Made by a program: the position numbers and the translations under genes
Shown: piece by piece, positions 47,151 through 58,639 of the stretch
How the letters are laid out: every line of letters begins with the position of its first letter
Numbering within the stretch: position 1 is the stretch's first letter
The notes under the pieces: model-generated
Database searches by the model: none
What the model saw: the letters and a program-made list of their open reading frames with translations, nothing else
Told to the model about the DNA's origin: nothing
Origin: Nageia nagi
Taxonomy: Eukaryota; Pinophyta
Direction: 5' to 3'
Length of the DNA stretch: 64,000 bases
Assembly (NCBI GenBank): GCA_050084985.1
Contig: JBITNC010000001.1
Coordinates: 112,716,001-112,780,000 of the forward strand

Positions 47151-47179
47151 TATAGTTCTTTACATTTCCATTTCCTTTG

Positions 47180-48095
47180 TTTTTTTCTTCTCTTTCCTTT
47201 TTTTAGCATTCAATTTCTTTGTGACCTTGAATGCCACAATAGTTATAATTACCATCAAACTTTTCCTTAGGATAAGGAGTGTTTGCTTTGCCTTTTCCAT
47301 CTTTTTACTTGAAATGATTATTGTTGCCATTGTTCCTGCTACTATGGTTGTTGTTCCCATTATTCCTATTGCTATTGTAGCCATTACCTCTTTTTTTAAA
47401 CCTTTTGGAGGAAGAAGGATAAGATTTATTTTGATGATTGAACTTGTTCTTGAAAGGAGTTTTGGTTGCATTAAGGGCAATGTTATTATCTTTAGGAGAA
47501 GAAATCAACACCTTATTGTTAAGGATTTTCTCATGCTTCAATAGGTACCTAGATAGATTATCAAGGGAAATGACTCCTTCTTCATCATAAAACCTTATTT
47601 CCATAACTATTACAAAGTTTACAAACTTTGAAGAGAGGCTTTGAAGAATGATAAAGACTATGAACTCATCATTGATCTAATTGCATCCATAAGCAACAAG
47701 TTGGATCCTTAAGTCAATAATTTTATTCAAGTAGATAGCAACATTTTCATCTTTTCTTTGATAAGATTGAAGTAAATTTTGGAGTATGGTAAACCTTCTT
47801 GAAAAATTTGAACCAAGGTAGATTTGCTTAAGCTTATCCCATGCTTCCTTTATTGAGGTTGAAGAGGATGTCATTAGGAGCATATCATCTAAAATTGCAT
47901 GGTAAATCATGGAGGTTGCCAACTCATTCTTTGTGTTGTAAGCTTCTAGTGCCTTCTCATATATAGGAGGTACAAGGTTCTCATTCACTGTTTACCATAG
48001 CTTCCTTGCCTGTAATTTAGCTCTCATCTAAGGTTCTCAAATCCCATAGTTAGAACCATCAAGTATATGTTTGGGTAAAAAAGATTCTCCCATTT
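47180..48095 (-). pseudogene. gag of element C
   Basis: Starts near 48090 (MGESFLPKHILDGSNYGI with stops). The UBN2-type capsid (47677-47988) reads SMIYHAILDDMLLMTSSSTS, IKEAWDKLKQIYLGSNFSRR, FTILQNLLQSYQRKDENVAI. It continues with GVISLDNLSRYLLKHEKILN and an Asn/His-rich stretch (47305-47604). A zinc knuckle remnant NYCGIQGHKEIEC is at about 47210-47250. Confidence 0.75.
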
Positions 48096-50916
48096 GCTAC
48101 ACAAAAATGTGAAATAATAAGCATGTGTTTTCAATAAACAAAATGTTAAGTTTTAACTAAGTAAATAATACATGTTACATTTAACACTAAATACATGTTT
48201 GATTTGATTCACAAGTATAAATGTTTTATAATTCAAATAATAACCCATGTACCCAAATACATTCCTCATCTCAAGAATTATAGATGTAGAGTGACATTGT
48301 TGAGGATTGTTTTCTTATCTAAAATTAGGCCTTCACTTGGATACCCATATAAGAGAAGCCCAAGTACTACTAATCCTCAACTAGTTTTTTTTGGGTAGCA
48401 AAATACTCTCTTAAGGAGAAGTACTAGCTATTTTCCAAGGTTTCAATATTTATTGGATCGATCAAATTATTAATCTTGATTAGGTCTCAAGTTGTCCTCC
48501 TAGGTTATCAAGATAATCCTTGAATAGAGTGTAGATATGTGGTATCACTACACACATGCCTATCCACCTAATAGAGTTATGTCCACACCAACAGAGGACT
48601 TAGGGGTACTTAATAAGTACAAACTTTTCACCACTTGGATCATCAGACTTAAAGGCTCCAGTTCACTTGTACTCACCTCATGGCTCCCATAACAAGTCAT
48701 GTTGTAGAATGTACATACAGATGTGTTCATTTTAGGAGGTTTCTCATTTTAATGTTTGCATTTTTGTTTGCATAAGCAAAAAATAAAACATGAAGTAAGG
48801 AGCATAAATAAAACATCATCCATTCAATTTGAAACCTAAGTGTCCAATTGGTTTTGTTTACTAATCCCTGAAGGACATCTTTACATCATTCCTATTTTTG
48901 CACAAGTTTATTTATTAACTTTGCATAAGGAATAAATACTTAAGCATAAACAAAATACTCAATCATAAACATGCATAAATTGAAGATATCCCATCAAATA
49001 TATATCATGTAATATTTCCATAACTTGCATAAGGAAGTAAAAAAGGCATCATAACTTAAGTAATAAACAAATATTATTCCAACTTAAGTACTAAGCATGC
49101 ATTATTATTTAAGTCCTTGAGCATGTATTAAAATTTTTAAGTCCTAAGCATTAACTTAAAAAAAAATCAAATCCTTAAGCATGCATTATTTGACTTAAAA
49201 AAAAAGTATCTAACTTAAATTTTAAGTTCTTAAGCATTTATCAAAAAATTAAGTTCTAAGCAAGTATTAAGCATGCATAAAATTTAAGTACTAAACATGC
49301 ATTTATTATTTAACAAATAAGTATTTATGCATAGAAATACCAAGTTTATAAGTATTTATGCATAGTAACTTGAGAAATACCAAGTTTATACCTTAAAAAT
49401 TTTGCCTAAAAAATTGCATACTTACCAATGCAAAATTTCCTCCATTTTGGCTTTAATAAAAAAATACTTTTAAGGGGTACAAAAAAGGCAACTAGACAAG
49501 TAATGATCCTCTATTTCTCAAGTAATGATTTATTGACACTTGCAAATAAAGCATTGAATGTTGAAAAGAAGATTACTTGTATACTTGTCAAATATTTAAA
49601 GCTTAGAGTTTGCCCTTAATTCACTCTAAGTTAGACTCATTAAAGCATTCCATGATTAAAAAAGATATTAAATGATGGAAATATACTTCACACATTAAAA
49701 AAAATTATGATGGGAAAAAAACTTGCTTGACAAGCAAAAATTTAAGGTAAAAAAGTAAACCCACCAATTACAAAAAAAAAAGAGCACCAGCTTGGCACAC
49801 CCTAAAGAAACTATGCAAGAGGAGGAAGGATTGGTTGAGAGGATACTGTGGGAGAGCAAGTCACATGAGCAGGCATGCAAGGAGGAGACCAAAGAAAAAA
49901 AATTTGATATGAGGAGGGTTTGAGGTAACATGAGGCTAGAGGGAGGAAACTGCCACTAGACTAGCAAGCACTACTCGTACAAAGGTTGAAAGCAAGGTAA
50001 AAAGATGCCTAGGCCATGCACAAGAGAGAGGAAGCCATTGATGGAGAGCTGAAGACTCCACATAGGGTGGAAGACTTGAGCATTTCATCTGATACCATGC
50101 AAGACTACACAAGACTGTGAAGGAGGTTGGACCATACAATGATGTTGTGGTAAGGAGCAGATAGAGAGCCATCAAAAAAGAATGCATAGAGTGCCAAGAG
50201 AGGGAGTCATGATGATAGAAAAGATGGTGGATAGAGCATCAGAGGTTGGTAGGGAGTGTTGTACGATTTGATACTAGGGGAGAAGATCATATAGGACTAT
50301 AAGGGTTAAAAAATTCAAGGAGGGCCATAGGAGTGTTGGGGCTACATATGAAATTTAGAAAGAGAGAAGGGGCCATGAGGGCCAAAGAATGGGGTCAAAA
50401 AAATTACAAGAGGATTTGCAAAGTATAGGTTGTAGTAGATCATGAATGGTACACACATTAAGTAGTCTACTGATCCATGCCTTCCCTTTGTGTAAGCACT
50501 CACAGAACTTGAATAAATAGTTAGTCAAGGTCTCCTAGGTGGCATTTAGAGGAAAGATGAGGGATGCTACAAGGGGATGAGTAGGTCTAGGCATGCATGA
50601 AAAGCATCTCATGAGTGCAGTTTGAGAGGTTACACATGGAGAATAAAAACTAGTCAATCTTGTTGCATACCCACCACAAGGATATTAAAATCACTCTCAT
50701 TCAACTTTGTAATAGAGCTGCAGCATATTATTTTAGACAAAATAATAGACTAGCAATATTATTTCATACATAATAATTTTTATTTTGTGCATATTATTTT
50801 AAAAATATATATATAACTTGAAACAAATTGCATATTAACCCTCTCTTTTTTAAAAAAAAAATAGACTAGTAATATATAAACCTTTTTTTATTGAAATTTT
50901 TCATGTAAATTTGAAG

Positions 50917-50955
<39 letters not shown>

Positions 50956-51292
50956 TATATATAACTTTTAATATAATAAAACCTTCAAAAAAATTAAGTA
51001 TATGCAAAATTATAGCATTATAATAGACAATTTTGTTTTTTTAAATTACAACTAACAATAAGACATGTTAGTATATAAAAAAAATGCATCAAAATATATT
51101 GCTATTTTAAGTAATTTTGTCATAAACAAGGACTAACATAACAAAAATATGTTAGTAATTCAAGATAAAGTGAAGTAAGATTATAACTTGAATTAATTTT
51201 ACCTCATAATGGAGTGTAGGATAAAGAATGAGGACCTCCAAGTTGAAGATGAAGAGCCTCAACACCAAGGATGTGAAGGGGAGCCTCCAATG
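48096..51292. other. Long untranslated leader of element C
   Basis: 3.2 kb between the 5' LTR and gag with no retroelement domain. 48890-49400 is an irregular repeat around taagcatgcattattta/aagtacttaagc. 49700-50450 is purine-rich on the plus strand (ggaggaagg, agagagg) and gives shadow frames. 50920-50949 is an (AT)n run. It may include an undetected nested insertion. Confidence 0.55.
50920..50949. repeat. (AT)n microsatellite
   Basis: About 15 AT repeats, with a shorter interrupted AT run after it. Confidence 0.9.
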
Positions 51293-51309
51293 TCGCTCTG
51301 ATATGAATT
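51293..51309 (-). other. Primer-binding site of element C (initiator tRNA-Met type)
   Basis: Minus strand aattcatatcagagcga directly after the 5' LTR contains TATCAGAGC, the core of the usual copia primer site. Confidence 0.75.
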
Positions 51310-51813
51310 TGAAAGAACTAACACTAACAAGATAATTCCTAAATGATCAAGATCTCTTGAAATCTCACAATACACATTTAATAATCTCACAAATAAGACA
51401 ATCTCATAAAGTAACTTAAGATGTAAAGTGGTTCCTCCAACTAGGAGTACATCCACTAACTAGGTCTTTACTTCAATCACAAATACAACTCTCTTACAAT
51501 TCTCCTAATTTCAACTCCTACACTTCTACCCTATAGCATAAATTTACTCCACAATTGGTGTGTGATCACAAAGAGGGAGCCTTCTATTTATAGGCCAAAA
51601 TCCCTCTTTGGATAACCCTTTTATCCAATGTATAAAAGCATGACATGCACATCCTTTTACCCAAGGGGCATGCTCATGACATGGACTATAGGACAAGTTA
51701 CATTATCATATTCACTAAAATACTTAAAGTATCAAATTATACCCTTAAGTATTAGTGAATTTACATAGAAGATTTAATACAACCATTACAATAATGCATT
51801 ATACATTCCAACA
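51310..51813 (-). repeat. 5' LTR of element C
   Basis: 504 bp matching 42940-43428; ends TTCCAACA at 51813. TATA-like ctataaatag (minus strand) at 51584-51593. Confidence 0.9.
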
Positions 51814-52170
51814 TCCCCATCAACACTCCTAAAAGTATCAACTATGATTTGCATCAAAGATGCAAACCATATAACATGGCTAGGGGAGCTACAAATACTC
51901 TGAATGTGGTGAATTTTTTCTTGTAAATGGTCAATATCATGAGCAATAGCATATCATAAACGTTACTCATTTGCACTAATGGGTTAGGTTGGGGGTGGGG
52001 GTGGGGTGTAGAGGGTGGAGGTGGAGAGGGTGGAGGGAGTGGAGGATCAACATGTGGAGGGGTTGGAGGATCGACATGTGGAGGGGGTGAATTATGTGGG
52101 ATATTTTGGTTCACATCATCTAGTGTCTCATATATGTCATGATAAAATTCATGAGATGAGTCAACCATGA
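51814..52170 (-). pseudogene. Gene J, 5' part (before element C)
   Basis: Begins at ATG 52166-52168: MVDSSHEFYHDIYETLDDVN, then a Pro-rich low-complexity stretch of PPHVDPP and PPSPPPP type (52000-52100), then LVQMSNVYD. A shift of frame near 51960 leads into AIAHDIDHLQEKIHHIQSIC, SSPSHVIWFASLMQIIVDTF and RSVDG at the target site of C. The frame then continues with DIYGFKSWGE at 42939. No recognised domain; N-terminal acidic, Pro-rich linker, then a helical part. Confidence 0.55.
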
Positions 52171-53555
52171 TATTAAAAAGGCACCTGCAAACATTAGCAA
52201 TAACATATAAATAGAAATAAAATCAATATCACATTCGCAATATCACATGTTTAAGTAGAAATAAATAAAATATGCAAGGATAACATATAAGAGAACTCTA
52301 TAAATATGTAAAATCTAATCAAATTCAAATCAAACAAGCTATGCAATAGATAAACACAAGAAAAGTCTATGAATATGTAATCAGAGATAAAGAATGTCAT
52401 TTAGGTATTTATATTTATTTCATTAAGATTGAGCACAACCAATGTAAAGCATGACTTAATCTCAAAAAAAAAGAAAAAAGTATTAAGTGGATACAAACCC
52501 CTAGGTATTTAGCCTAAGAAACCTCACATGGATGTAATTATAGACATGCAAAATATTATAGATGATATAAGACCTATTTGGGTTAGAAAGGGATGTATAA
52601 AGATCTACCTACAACTATTACTAAATGTATGGGTTGAACTTCATATCATATTTAGAACTATCATTATCAATAAGAAGGAAGTTTGAAATAAAATTTTAAA
52701 TTGTTTATAATACTTGAGAATCATCTCTCCTAAAATATAAGCCAAGAAAGTATAGCCTTTGAAATGCTAAAATATATCTTATGATCATGCATCCATAGAA
52801 AACATGGTGGAATCATCTCTCCTTAAACCTACCTTGCATTCCATCAAGATCCTGCTAATTTTATGATTTGGTTAAGCACACACATGCACCATACATAAAT
52901 ATACACACAAAGCTCATAGTATATCATGAAGTTTACAACATGTGCATATGAAATCCATAATGATGAGGGATTGGAATAGAATTACAATATGAGATTTCCC
53001 AATACTGCAATGTTCATTGTTCTAAATCTTTTAATAATAAGACCTTTAGCTTTTAGGGTGGAGAACATAATGAAGTTTAGGTTAAATAAATATTAAGGAG
53101 GTATCTTAAGGTTGCTTTTAGTTCTTACCCTCTTAAGATGCATACCATCCTTTGATACCTTTCTTAAGGAGGTAAGATATTAAGGTTTCCAATCTAGTAA
53201 GTGGTGTATCTTAAGGTTGCTTCTAAGATCCCAACCACCTGTTACAAGTGGATTCTAACTAATAATGCATCTTATCCCATACATTTATATAAGCAATTTA
53301 CAAAATAAAGTATCCAAATATGCCACATGCTAAAATAGGATCAAGGAGAAGTTTCGAAGGGGTCATTACCATTATTAAAATCTATATTTTTAAATTCATT
53401 ATGTATTTAGCAATGGTAAGGTTGAGCTAAAGATTTAGGAGGTAAATAAAGAGGTTTCAATAGGATTGGATTTTTTGAAAAAATTGCCACTAATAGATGT
53501 TAAGTTCATTACCATGCTTACCCAATTATGGCATATTTGAAAGATGAAAAGACCA
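52171..53555. other. No gene recognised
   Basis: AT-rich. Near 53090-53260 the phrase aggtatcttaaggttgcttttag recurs as gtgtatcttaaggttgcttc (about 120 bp apart), a small local duplication. It may contain decayed gag of element G at its right end. Confidence 0.4.
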
Positions 53556-55064
53556 AGGAATAAAATTTATCATTGCTATAGAGTTATTTAGTGAGATATC
53601 AAGCTTAAAAATATTCTTCAAGAAGTTTAATAAGCATATATAGAAATTACTATGAACAACTCTTGAATAATGAAGAAGAATATTCTTCAAGAGCCTATAT
53701 AGAAAGGTTCAAGAAGTTTAAGATACATTTTGTAAAAAAGGATGAAGAGCCTCAAATCAAACAAATAAAAGCCTTGATATAGAAAGATAGTTGTCACTTG
53801 CTTCTATTATGGATAGCTAGGATATATGTGGAAGTACTGCAAAAAGAGTAAGTTGTTAATAAGAGAAGATAAAGTGTCATTATGCATCCAATTAGAATGG
53901 TCACAAATTTCTTATTTCATTCTAATCAATACATGATAATGATATCTAGGAGTGTTACATCGATTTTGGTGCTACAAGGTAAATGATAGAAAAAGAAAAT
54001 TGGATTCACAACATCAATAATATTTTGTATGTACCTAGTATGAAGAAAATTTTGATTTTAATTAGTAGAATAGGTAAAAAAAACATGAAAGTTATGTTTG
54101 GAAAAGATAAACATATGATATATGATAGTCAATATAAGTAATTATTGTAGATAAAGAGAAATCTTGATTATAAACTTATCATTCAAAGTGAAAAAGCCTT
54201 TATTTCTAAAGCATCATCAAAATATCTATTATGGAATGAATACACAATTCATTTAAATTATTCTAATCTTAAAGTTATGAATATATTAAACTAGGTATAT
54301 GTATTATAAAAAAAAAAAAATGATTGTGTATTTAAAGCTTGTATCATGGGAAAGTATCATAAATACAAGTTCAAGAAGGATAAATATTAGAGAGCTAAAA
54401 CAAAGTTAGAGTTGGTACACTCTTATATATGTAGCTCTATGAATATTGATGAATAATTGCTCAAGGATTTTCTCAAGTAAATTTCAAGCTTTCAATACTT
54501 TCAAAGATTTCAAAGCACAAGTTAAGAATTAAAGAAACATGAGGATCAAAATTCTCAAAATAGACAATGGAGGTGAATTTACTTCTAAATGTTTTGTTGC
54601 ATACTACAAGCATCATAATATTAAAAGGAAACTTTTAACACCTTATACACCTCAACAAGAAGCATTTACGAAAAGGATGAACCACATAGATTGGTAGAGA
54701 AGGAAATATACATATTGAAAAAAAAGGAGATTTCACTCACATTCTAGGTAGAAATAGTAAGAATAACTTGACACTTGATAAATATAAGTGCTACAAAATT
54801 TATTCCAAATATGACACCAATAAAAGCTAGGATCTAGGTTAAAAACCCATTCTTACTCATTTAAAAAAGTTTAGTTGTAATGTTGTATGCATACTCCAAA
54901 AAATAAAAGGTATAAATTATATTACAAGAGTAACATATGTATATTTCTTAGTTATAGTGATGCTAATAAAGTACATATAGGGTTTGTGAAATCAAAACTA
55001 AAAATGTATTAAGAGATACAATATTTTATGAAGGCATTAGAGAATTTAATGTTCAAATGATTTA
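53556..55064 (+). pseudogene. Element G: decayed copia-like gag end, protease and integrase
   Basis: Plus strand. A zinc-knuckle remnant (CYYG, stop, LGYMWKYCKKSK) near 53800. Protease start YIDFGATR then ILYVPSMKKILI (53950-54060). Pre-integrase and integrase pieces: KYHKYKFKKDKY, TKLELVHSYI, near 54555 ILKIDNGGEFTSK (second Asp), LVEKEIYI, ATKFIPNMTPIKA (54790-54830) and a C-terminal CEIKTKNVLRDTIFYEG. Stops and frameshifts occur every 20-50 codons. LTRs were not found. Confidence 0.65.
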
Positions 55065-55975
55065 TAACCCCTTTAAGTAGTTAAAGAACAACCCAAATCT
55101 AGTACACCCACTCCAAGTGGTAGTGAAGAAAAAGAAGAAGTCTCTCATGAGTCCTCTTCAACTTCACCATAAAATAAGTTACCCACATGGTATCTCAAAA
55201 TTGTAATTAATGCATAATCACTTGACATAAATCACATCTAGGACTACTAACTAATGAACATTCTATTTTATCTTCAAATCAATGGAAAAGTTGGCTTTGA
55301 CCTTGGAGAAAGGAAAGATGATGATAAAAATATATATTAGGCTCATTAGTCCTTATTTCTAATACATGAAAGCTAGAAAATCCTTGACTTTGGCTCCTCA
55401 AAATATGGGAAAGTTAATTGATTATTCTACAAATAGTGAACTAGAATCTAGGTCTAAAGAACTTACAATCCTGAAGGCATATGAGATTGATAAAGAAGAA
55501 GAGGAACCTACTGAAGAGGATGAGGAACCCTCCTCAAATATACCAAAATAATAGAAACCTCAAGGAGGAGATCATCCTCCCAAGTCACTATATATAATAG
55601 CCACAAAAATTATTACGAAAGGCTCATGTTACCAACAAAAATGAAAGGTAAAAGAATCTCACATAGTGGAGAATGCTCCAAATACAAAGCAAATGAAAGT
55701 TTAAATAGTCAACATGGAAGAGGTCATCCAAGCTAATTTATAATTTCTCAAGTTATCCTTGGATTATAAATAGGTCTTACCCTTGTTCCCTTTTCCATTT
55801 AAATTCATACCTAATCTTAGTGATTTGAAACAAAAAAAGGAATGCCTACACAATAATTTGCATTATCTAAGAACCTATGAACACCATGAAGAATAGAGGG
55901 AGAGGTTGTTAGATTTGGAAAGAGAATTATTATTATGGTAAATATTTAATGGCTTTATGAGGTTGAAGTGAAAGG
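55065..55975 (+). repeat. Left arm of inverted repeat: element G tail with acidic ORF
   Basis: About 910 bp repeated in inverted orientation at 59588-60490. It begins with VVKEQPKSSTPTPSGSEEKE (integrase-RT linker of a copia element), but no RT follows. Instead there is an open stretch at 55366-55551, SLTLAPQNMGKLIDYSTNSE to DKEEEEPTEEDEEPSSNIPK, then frames with VNMEEVIQANL, FPFPFKFIPNLSDLKQKKE and RERLLDLERELLL. Both arms share this arrangement, so it is a property of the repeat family. Confidence 0.7.
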
Positions 55976-57000
55976 ATATTGATCCATGGATCTAACCACA
56001 CTCCATCAAAAGAAGGGGTTCAAGTGATCTTATTATGTCCACATGTTGTTTATTTTTGTTGTTTGACAATATGTTTTTATAAAGTTCCTTTTTAACTATC
56101 TCGTGTGAGATAATAGTTTGGAATAGTTTGCATTGTATAATATGATTGATTTTATTTAAATTCTTGGCTTATAAAAACCCTACTTTTTTACCTTTAATGA
56201 GAAAAACATTGTTTATTTATTATTGAAATATTTTAATTAATTTATTTAAAAATATTTATTATTAATTTACAATTACTTTTTTAGATTTTATTTACACATG
56301 CTTTCAATTATTTATATTATAAAATATTTTAATTTATTTATATACAATAATTATTATTTATTTACAAATATTTTTCAAGTTTTTCTTTACAAATTATTTT
56401 ATTCATTTACATTATAAAATACTTTTATTATAATTTTTATATTAAAATTATCTAAATAAATTTTTCTTTTCTTTTTTTAACTAAAAATATACTAATTAAA
56501 TCAAATGGAGGATTTCATAAAATTTTACAAAATAATTTAAAATAAAAGTTAAATGGTCAAAATAACTAAAAATATATTTAAATATGTTAACTTGTGTTAA
56601 AAGAGTTGAAAAGAAAATAGGTATGAAAAACTCTAGAAACTCCTCCCTTCACATGCTGATAATATATTACAAAGTTTATTTGAAGATTTTTACATATTTA
56701 TAACATATTACAAAGTCCACTTGAAAGTCAATGTAAAACAAATGTATAAATCTACAAGAATAAACTACCAATAAATAAAATATGATCAAACTTATCAAAA
56801 TTATTTTATAATTAACAAATTTTAGAAGACATTTTAAAAACATACAAATTTATTTTTTGAAATACCCACCTTAAGGATAATAAGCACAAATCGAAAAATA
56901 CTTCAAAACATACAAAAAAAAATTGTAAAAATATTTTGTAATAAAAAAATTTCCAACTCAAAAGATGTAACAACTATTGTATTCCTCGCTATGTACGTAG
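55976..57000. other. Very AT-rich spacer, no gene
   Basis: 56200-56620 is almost pure A/T with irregular tttattta and aaaatattt phrases. No frame. It ends just before the CpG-rich start of the 57005 ORF. Confidence 0.5.
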
Positions 57001-57004
57001 AAGC

Positions 57005-57241
57005 ATGGCAGCCCTTCAGCCTTCCGGCTTTCCAACAATGTGTAGAAGGAGCCGTTTTTCAAAGATTCCGCTGGCCTGTACATCTTCTTCAATTACTATG
57101 GCATCTCCAACAAATGTCACCGATAACGCACGTATTATAATATTTCATGTTTTTAAGCATTTCTTGTTTGGAATTTTTTATTATTCATGTTTTTTTTTCA
57201 AAGAGGAATCGCGTGCACGCTATCAACATCTAGCTGTATGA
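57005..57241 (+). CDS. Short ORF, possible first exon with plastid transit peptide
   Basis: Starts ATG 57005: MAALQPSGFPTMCRRSRFSK, then IPLACTSSSITMASPTNVTD. The Ala/Ser/Pro/Arg-rich, acid-poor N-terminus starting MA looks like a chloroplast transit peptide. The base composition changes here: CpGs are kept (cttccggc, gagccg, attccgc, accgataacgcacg), unlike its surroundings. After about 57130 the frame becomes hydrophobic and AT-rich, and CAC|GTATTA at 57129 or a nearby GT could be an intron donor, so the real exon would be about 125 bp. No downstream exon was identified. It could also be chance. Confidence 0.3.
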   Translation: MAALQPSGFPTMCRRSRFSKIPLACTSSSITMASPTNVTDNARIIIFHVFKHFLFGIFYYSCFFFKEESRARYQHLAV

Positions 57242-57775
57242 TAGATGAATTATTTTTCCTTCTCTTGATTTCTCCTAGTAGAAAACTTTCAAAACACATG
57301 CAAAAATAGTCTTCTTAAAAACCCCTTATTTTTAAAATTTAACACCTACACTTAAAATTTATTAAACCCTTCATGGTAAACCCCTATATGATAAATAATA
57401 ACCCTTTTCAAAAAAATTCCATTTTGCCAAAAAAATTGAATCAATTTTTAATACCCATCACCGTCAACTATGCACCCCCTCCCACCATCCCACTCCTTTT
57501 TTACTATTATACTATTTTGTATAAAATTTAAATACTTTTGCCCCCCTCCCCTTATAAAATACGTATCGATATACTGATGGCTTAACTAGATATTAAAAAT
57601 ACCCCTATATTTTCACGTGGTATTTACCATTTCATAATAGTGACTCCCCTAGGTGATTTCTCAAGTTTACTTTTTGGAATGTACTTCTTCCCAAGACTTA
57701 CTGACTTTAGTCCCATTTCTGGTAAATAATGGCCTGTTTTTAAATAGTTAGATCTATTTCAAAAATAATCTTTGA
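57242..57775. other. C-rich/AT-rich spacer, no gene
   Basis: Runs such as ccccctcccc (57541) and acccccctccc (57473). Might be intron if the 57005 ORF is a first exon. Confidence 0.35.
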
Positions 57776-57779
57776 GAAG

Positions 57780-58625
57780 TAATGTTATTTAGGTATCTAT
57801 TTTGGGATGAAGGTTCATTCTATCCTTGGGGCTTTATTGCATTCATAGCTTTGAATAATTGGGATCTGGACTCCACAAACATTAGTTTATTTCCTCCTAG
57901 GACTAGGGTGCCTTTTGTAACCTTGGCAATATCATCTTTTGTTTATTTTTTCCTTCCTAACTTGAATTTTTACTAACCATTCTTGCAAATCCTCTATCTA
58001 GTTTTCCACCTCCCTATTTATTTGTCTCAAGATTGTTTCTTTAACCCTTTCCCTAAAAGGTTATCATTCTCTTCTCTAGTGGAAATCTTATCAATTGGAT
58101 ATGTCCCTTTTTTAGCCTTAACCTTCTTTGAATTCAAAGCTAAAACTTTTATCCATTATGTTTTTTAGACTATCTCTACTTCTTGGGTATCCCTATCCAA
58201 GTTTTCATCATCTTGATTAACCTCCCATAGGCTACCAAAGGATGATTAAATATGATTTAAACTTATATCATAGGTTCAAATGTGGGCTTGAACCCCCGTT
58301 CTTGCAACCTCTTCTTCATCCATATGCTTCTTTTTTTCTCCTATGGATGTTTGGAAAATTGGGCTCAATTTATCTCCTCTTATTTTGAAGTCTTCTCCTT
58401 TCTCTAGGATTTATGTCTTAGCCTCTATATTTTTATCATCACTTCTAGCTCTTGAGTCTTTTGTTCTAAATATTCCTCTATTAAGAATTTGAAGGCATTT
58501 TGAACTAGGAGATGTACCATCTTAATTATGTCTCTTGCTAGGTTTACCTCATGTTCTTTATATTCAACTTTAGGCCCTCCAAGACTAGAAAATGTTGTCA
58601 GGTGGAAGCAAGAAGTTGGGTCCAC
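57780..58625 (-). pseudogene. Decayed coiled-coil-like ORF of a dispersed repeat
   Basis: Minus strand, shifting frames. 58425-58625: SLGGPKVEYKEHEVNLARDI, IKMVHLLVQNAFKFLIEEYL, EQKTQELEVMIKI. Then ILEKGEDFKIRGDKLSPIFQ, GEKKKHMDEEEVARTGVQAH, LALNSKKVKAKKGTYPIDKI, STREENDNLLGKGLKKQS. It is charged and helical. The 5' side (VDPTSCFHLTTF) resembles the DNA at 27260-27310, so it belongs to a repeat with copies in both places. Function unknown. Confidence 0.45.
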
Positions 58626-58639
58626 TTAAGGAGCAAGTA

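Larger units (their letters stand above)
42940..51813 (-). mobile_element. Element C: Ty1/copia LTR retrotransposon with a 3.2-kb leader
   Basis: 8.9 kb. LTRs at 42940-43428 (489 bp) and 51310-51813 (504 bp), ends TGAAGGAA/TGAAAGAA and TTCCAACA; flanks TCCCT (42935-42939) and TCCCC (51814-51818), a 4-of-5 target duplication. Minus-strand order gag, protease, integrase, RT, RNase H is the copia order. An initiator-Met primer site and a polypurine tract are present. A third LTR of the same family is at 60497-60990 (element D). Frames are broken; it is old. It inserted into gene J. Confidence 0.92.

Noticed and set aside
47221-47544. Plus-strand 107-codon ORF rich in Ile/Val
   Set aside because: Antisense shadow of the Asn-rich gag region of element C.
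49695-50187. Minus-strand Leu/Ser-rich ORFs (78 and 83 codons) that look like membrane proteins
   Set aside because: They come from a purine-rich tract in the leader of element C; composition alone gives the hydrophobic look.
50920-50957. AT-run as a replication origin or matrix attachment site
   Set aside because: A plain AT microsatellite gives no support for either function.
51854-52168. Pro-rich ORF that could be called an extensin-like protein
   Set aside because: No SPPPP-Tyr pattern or signal peptide, and it leads into gene J by a frame change; kept as J's N-terminal linker.
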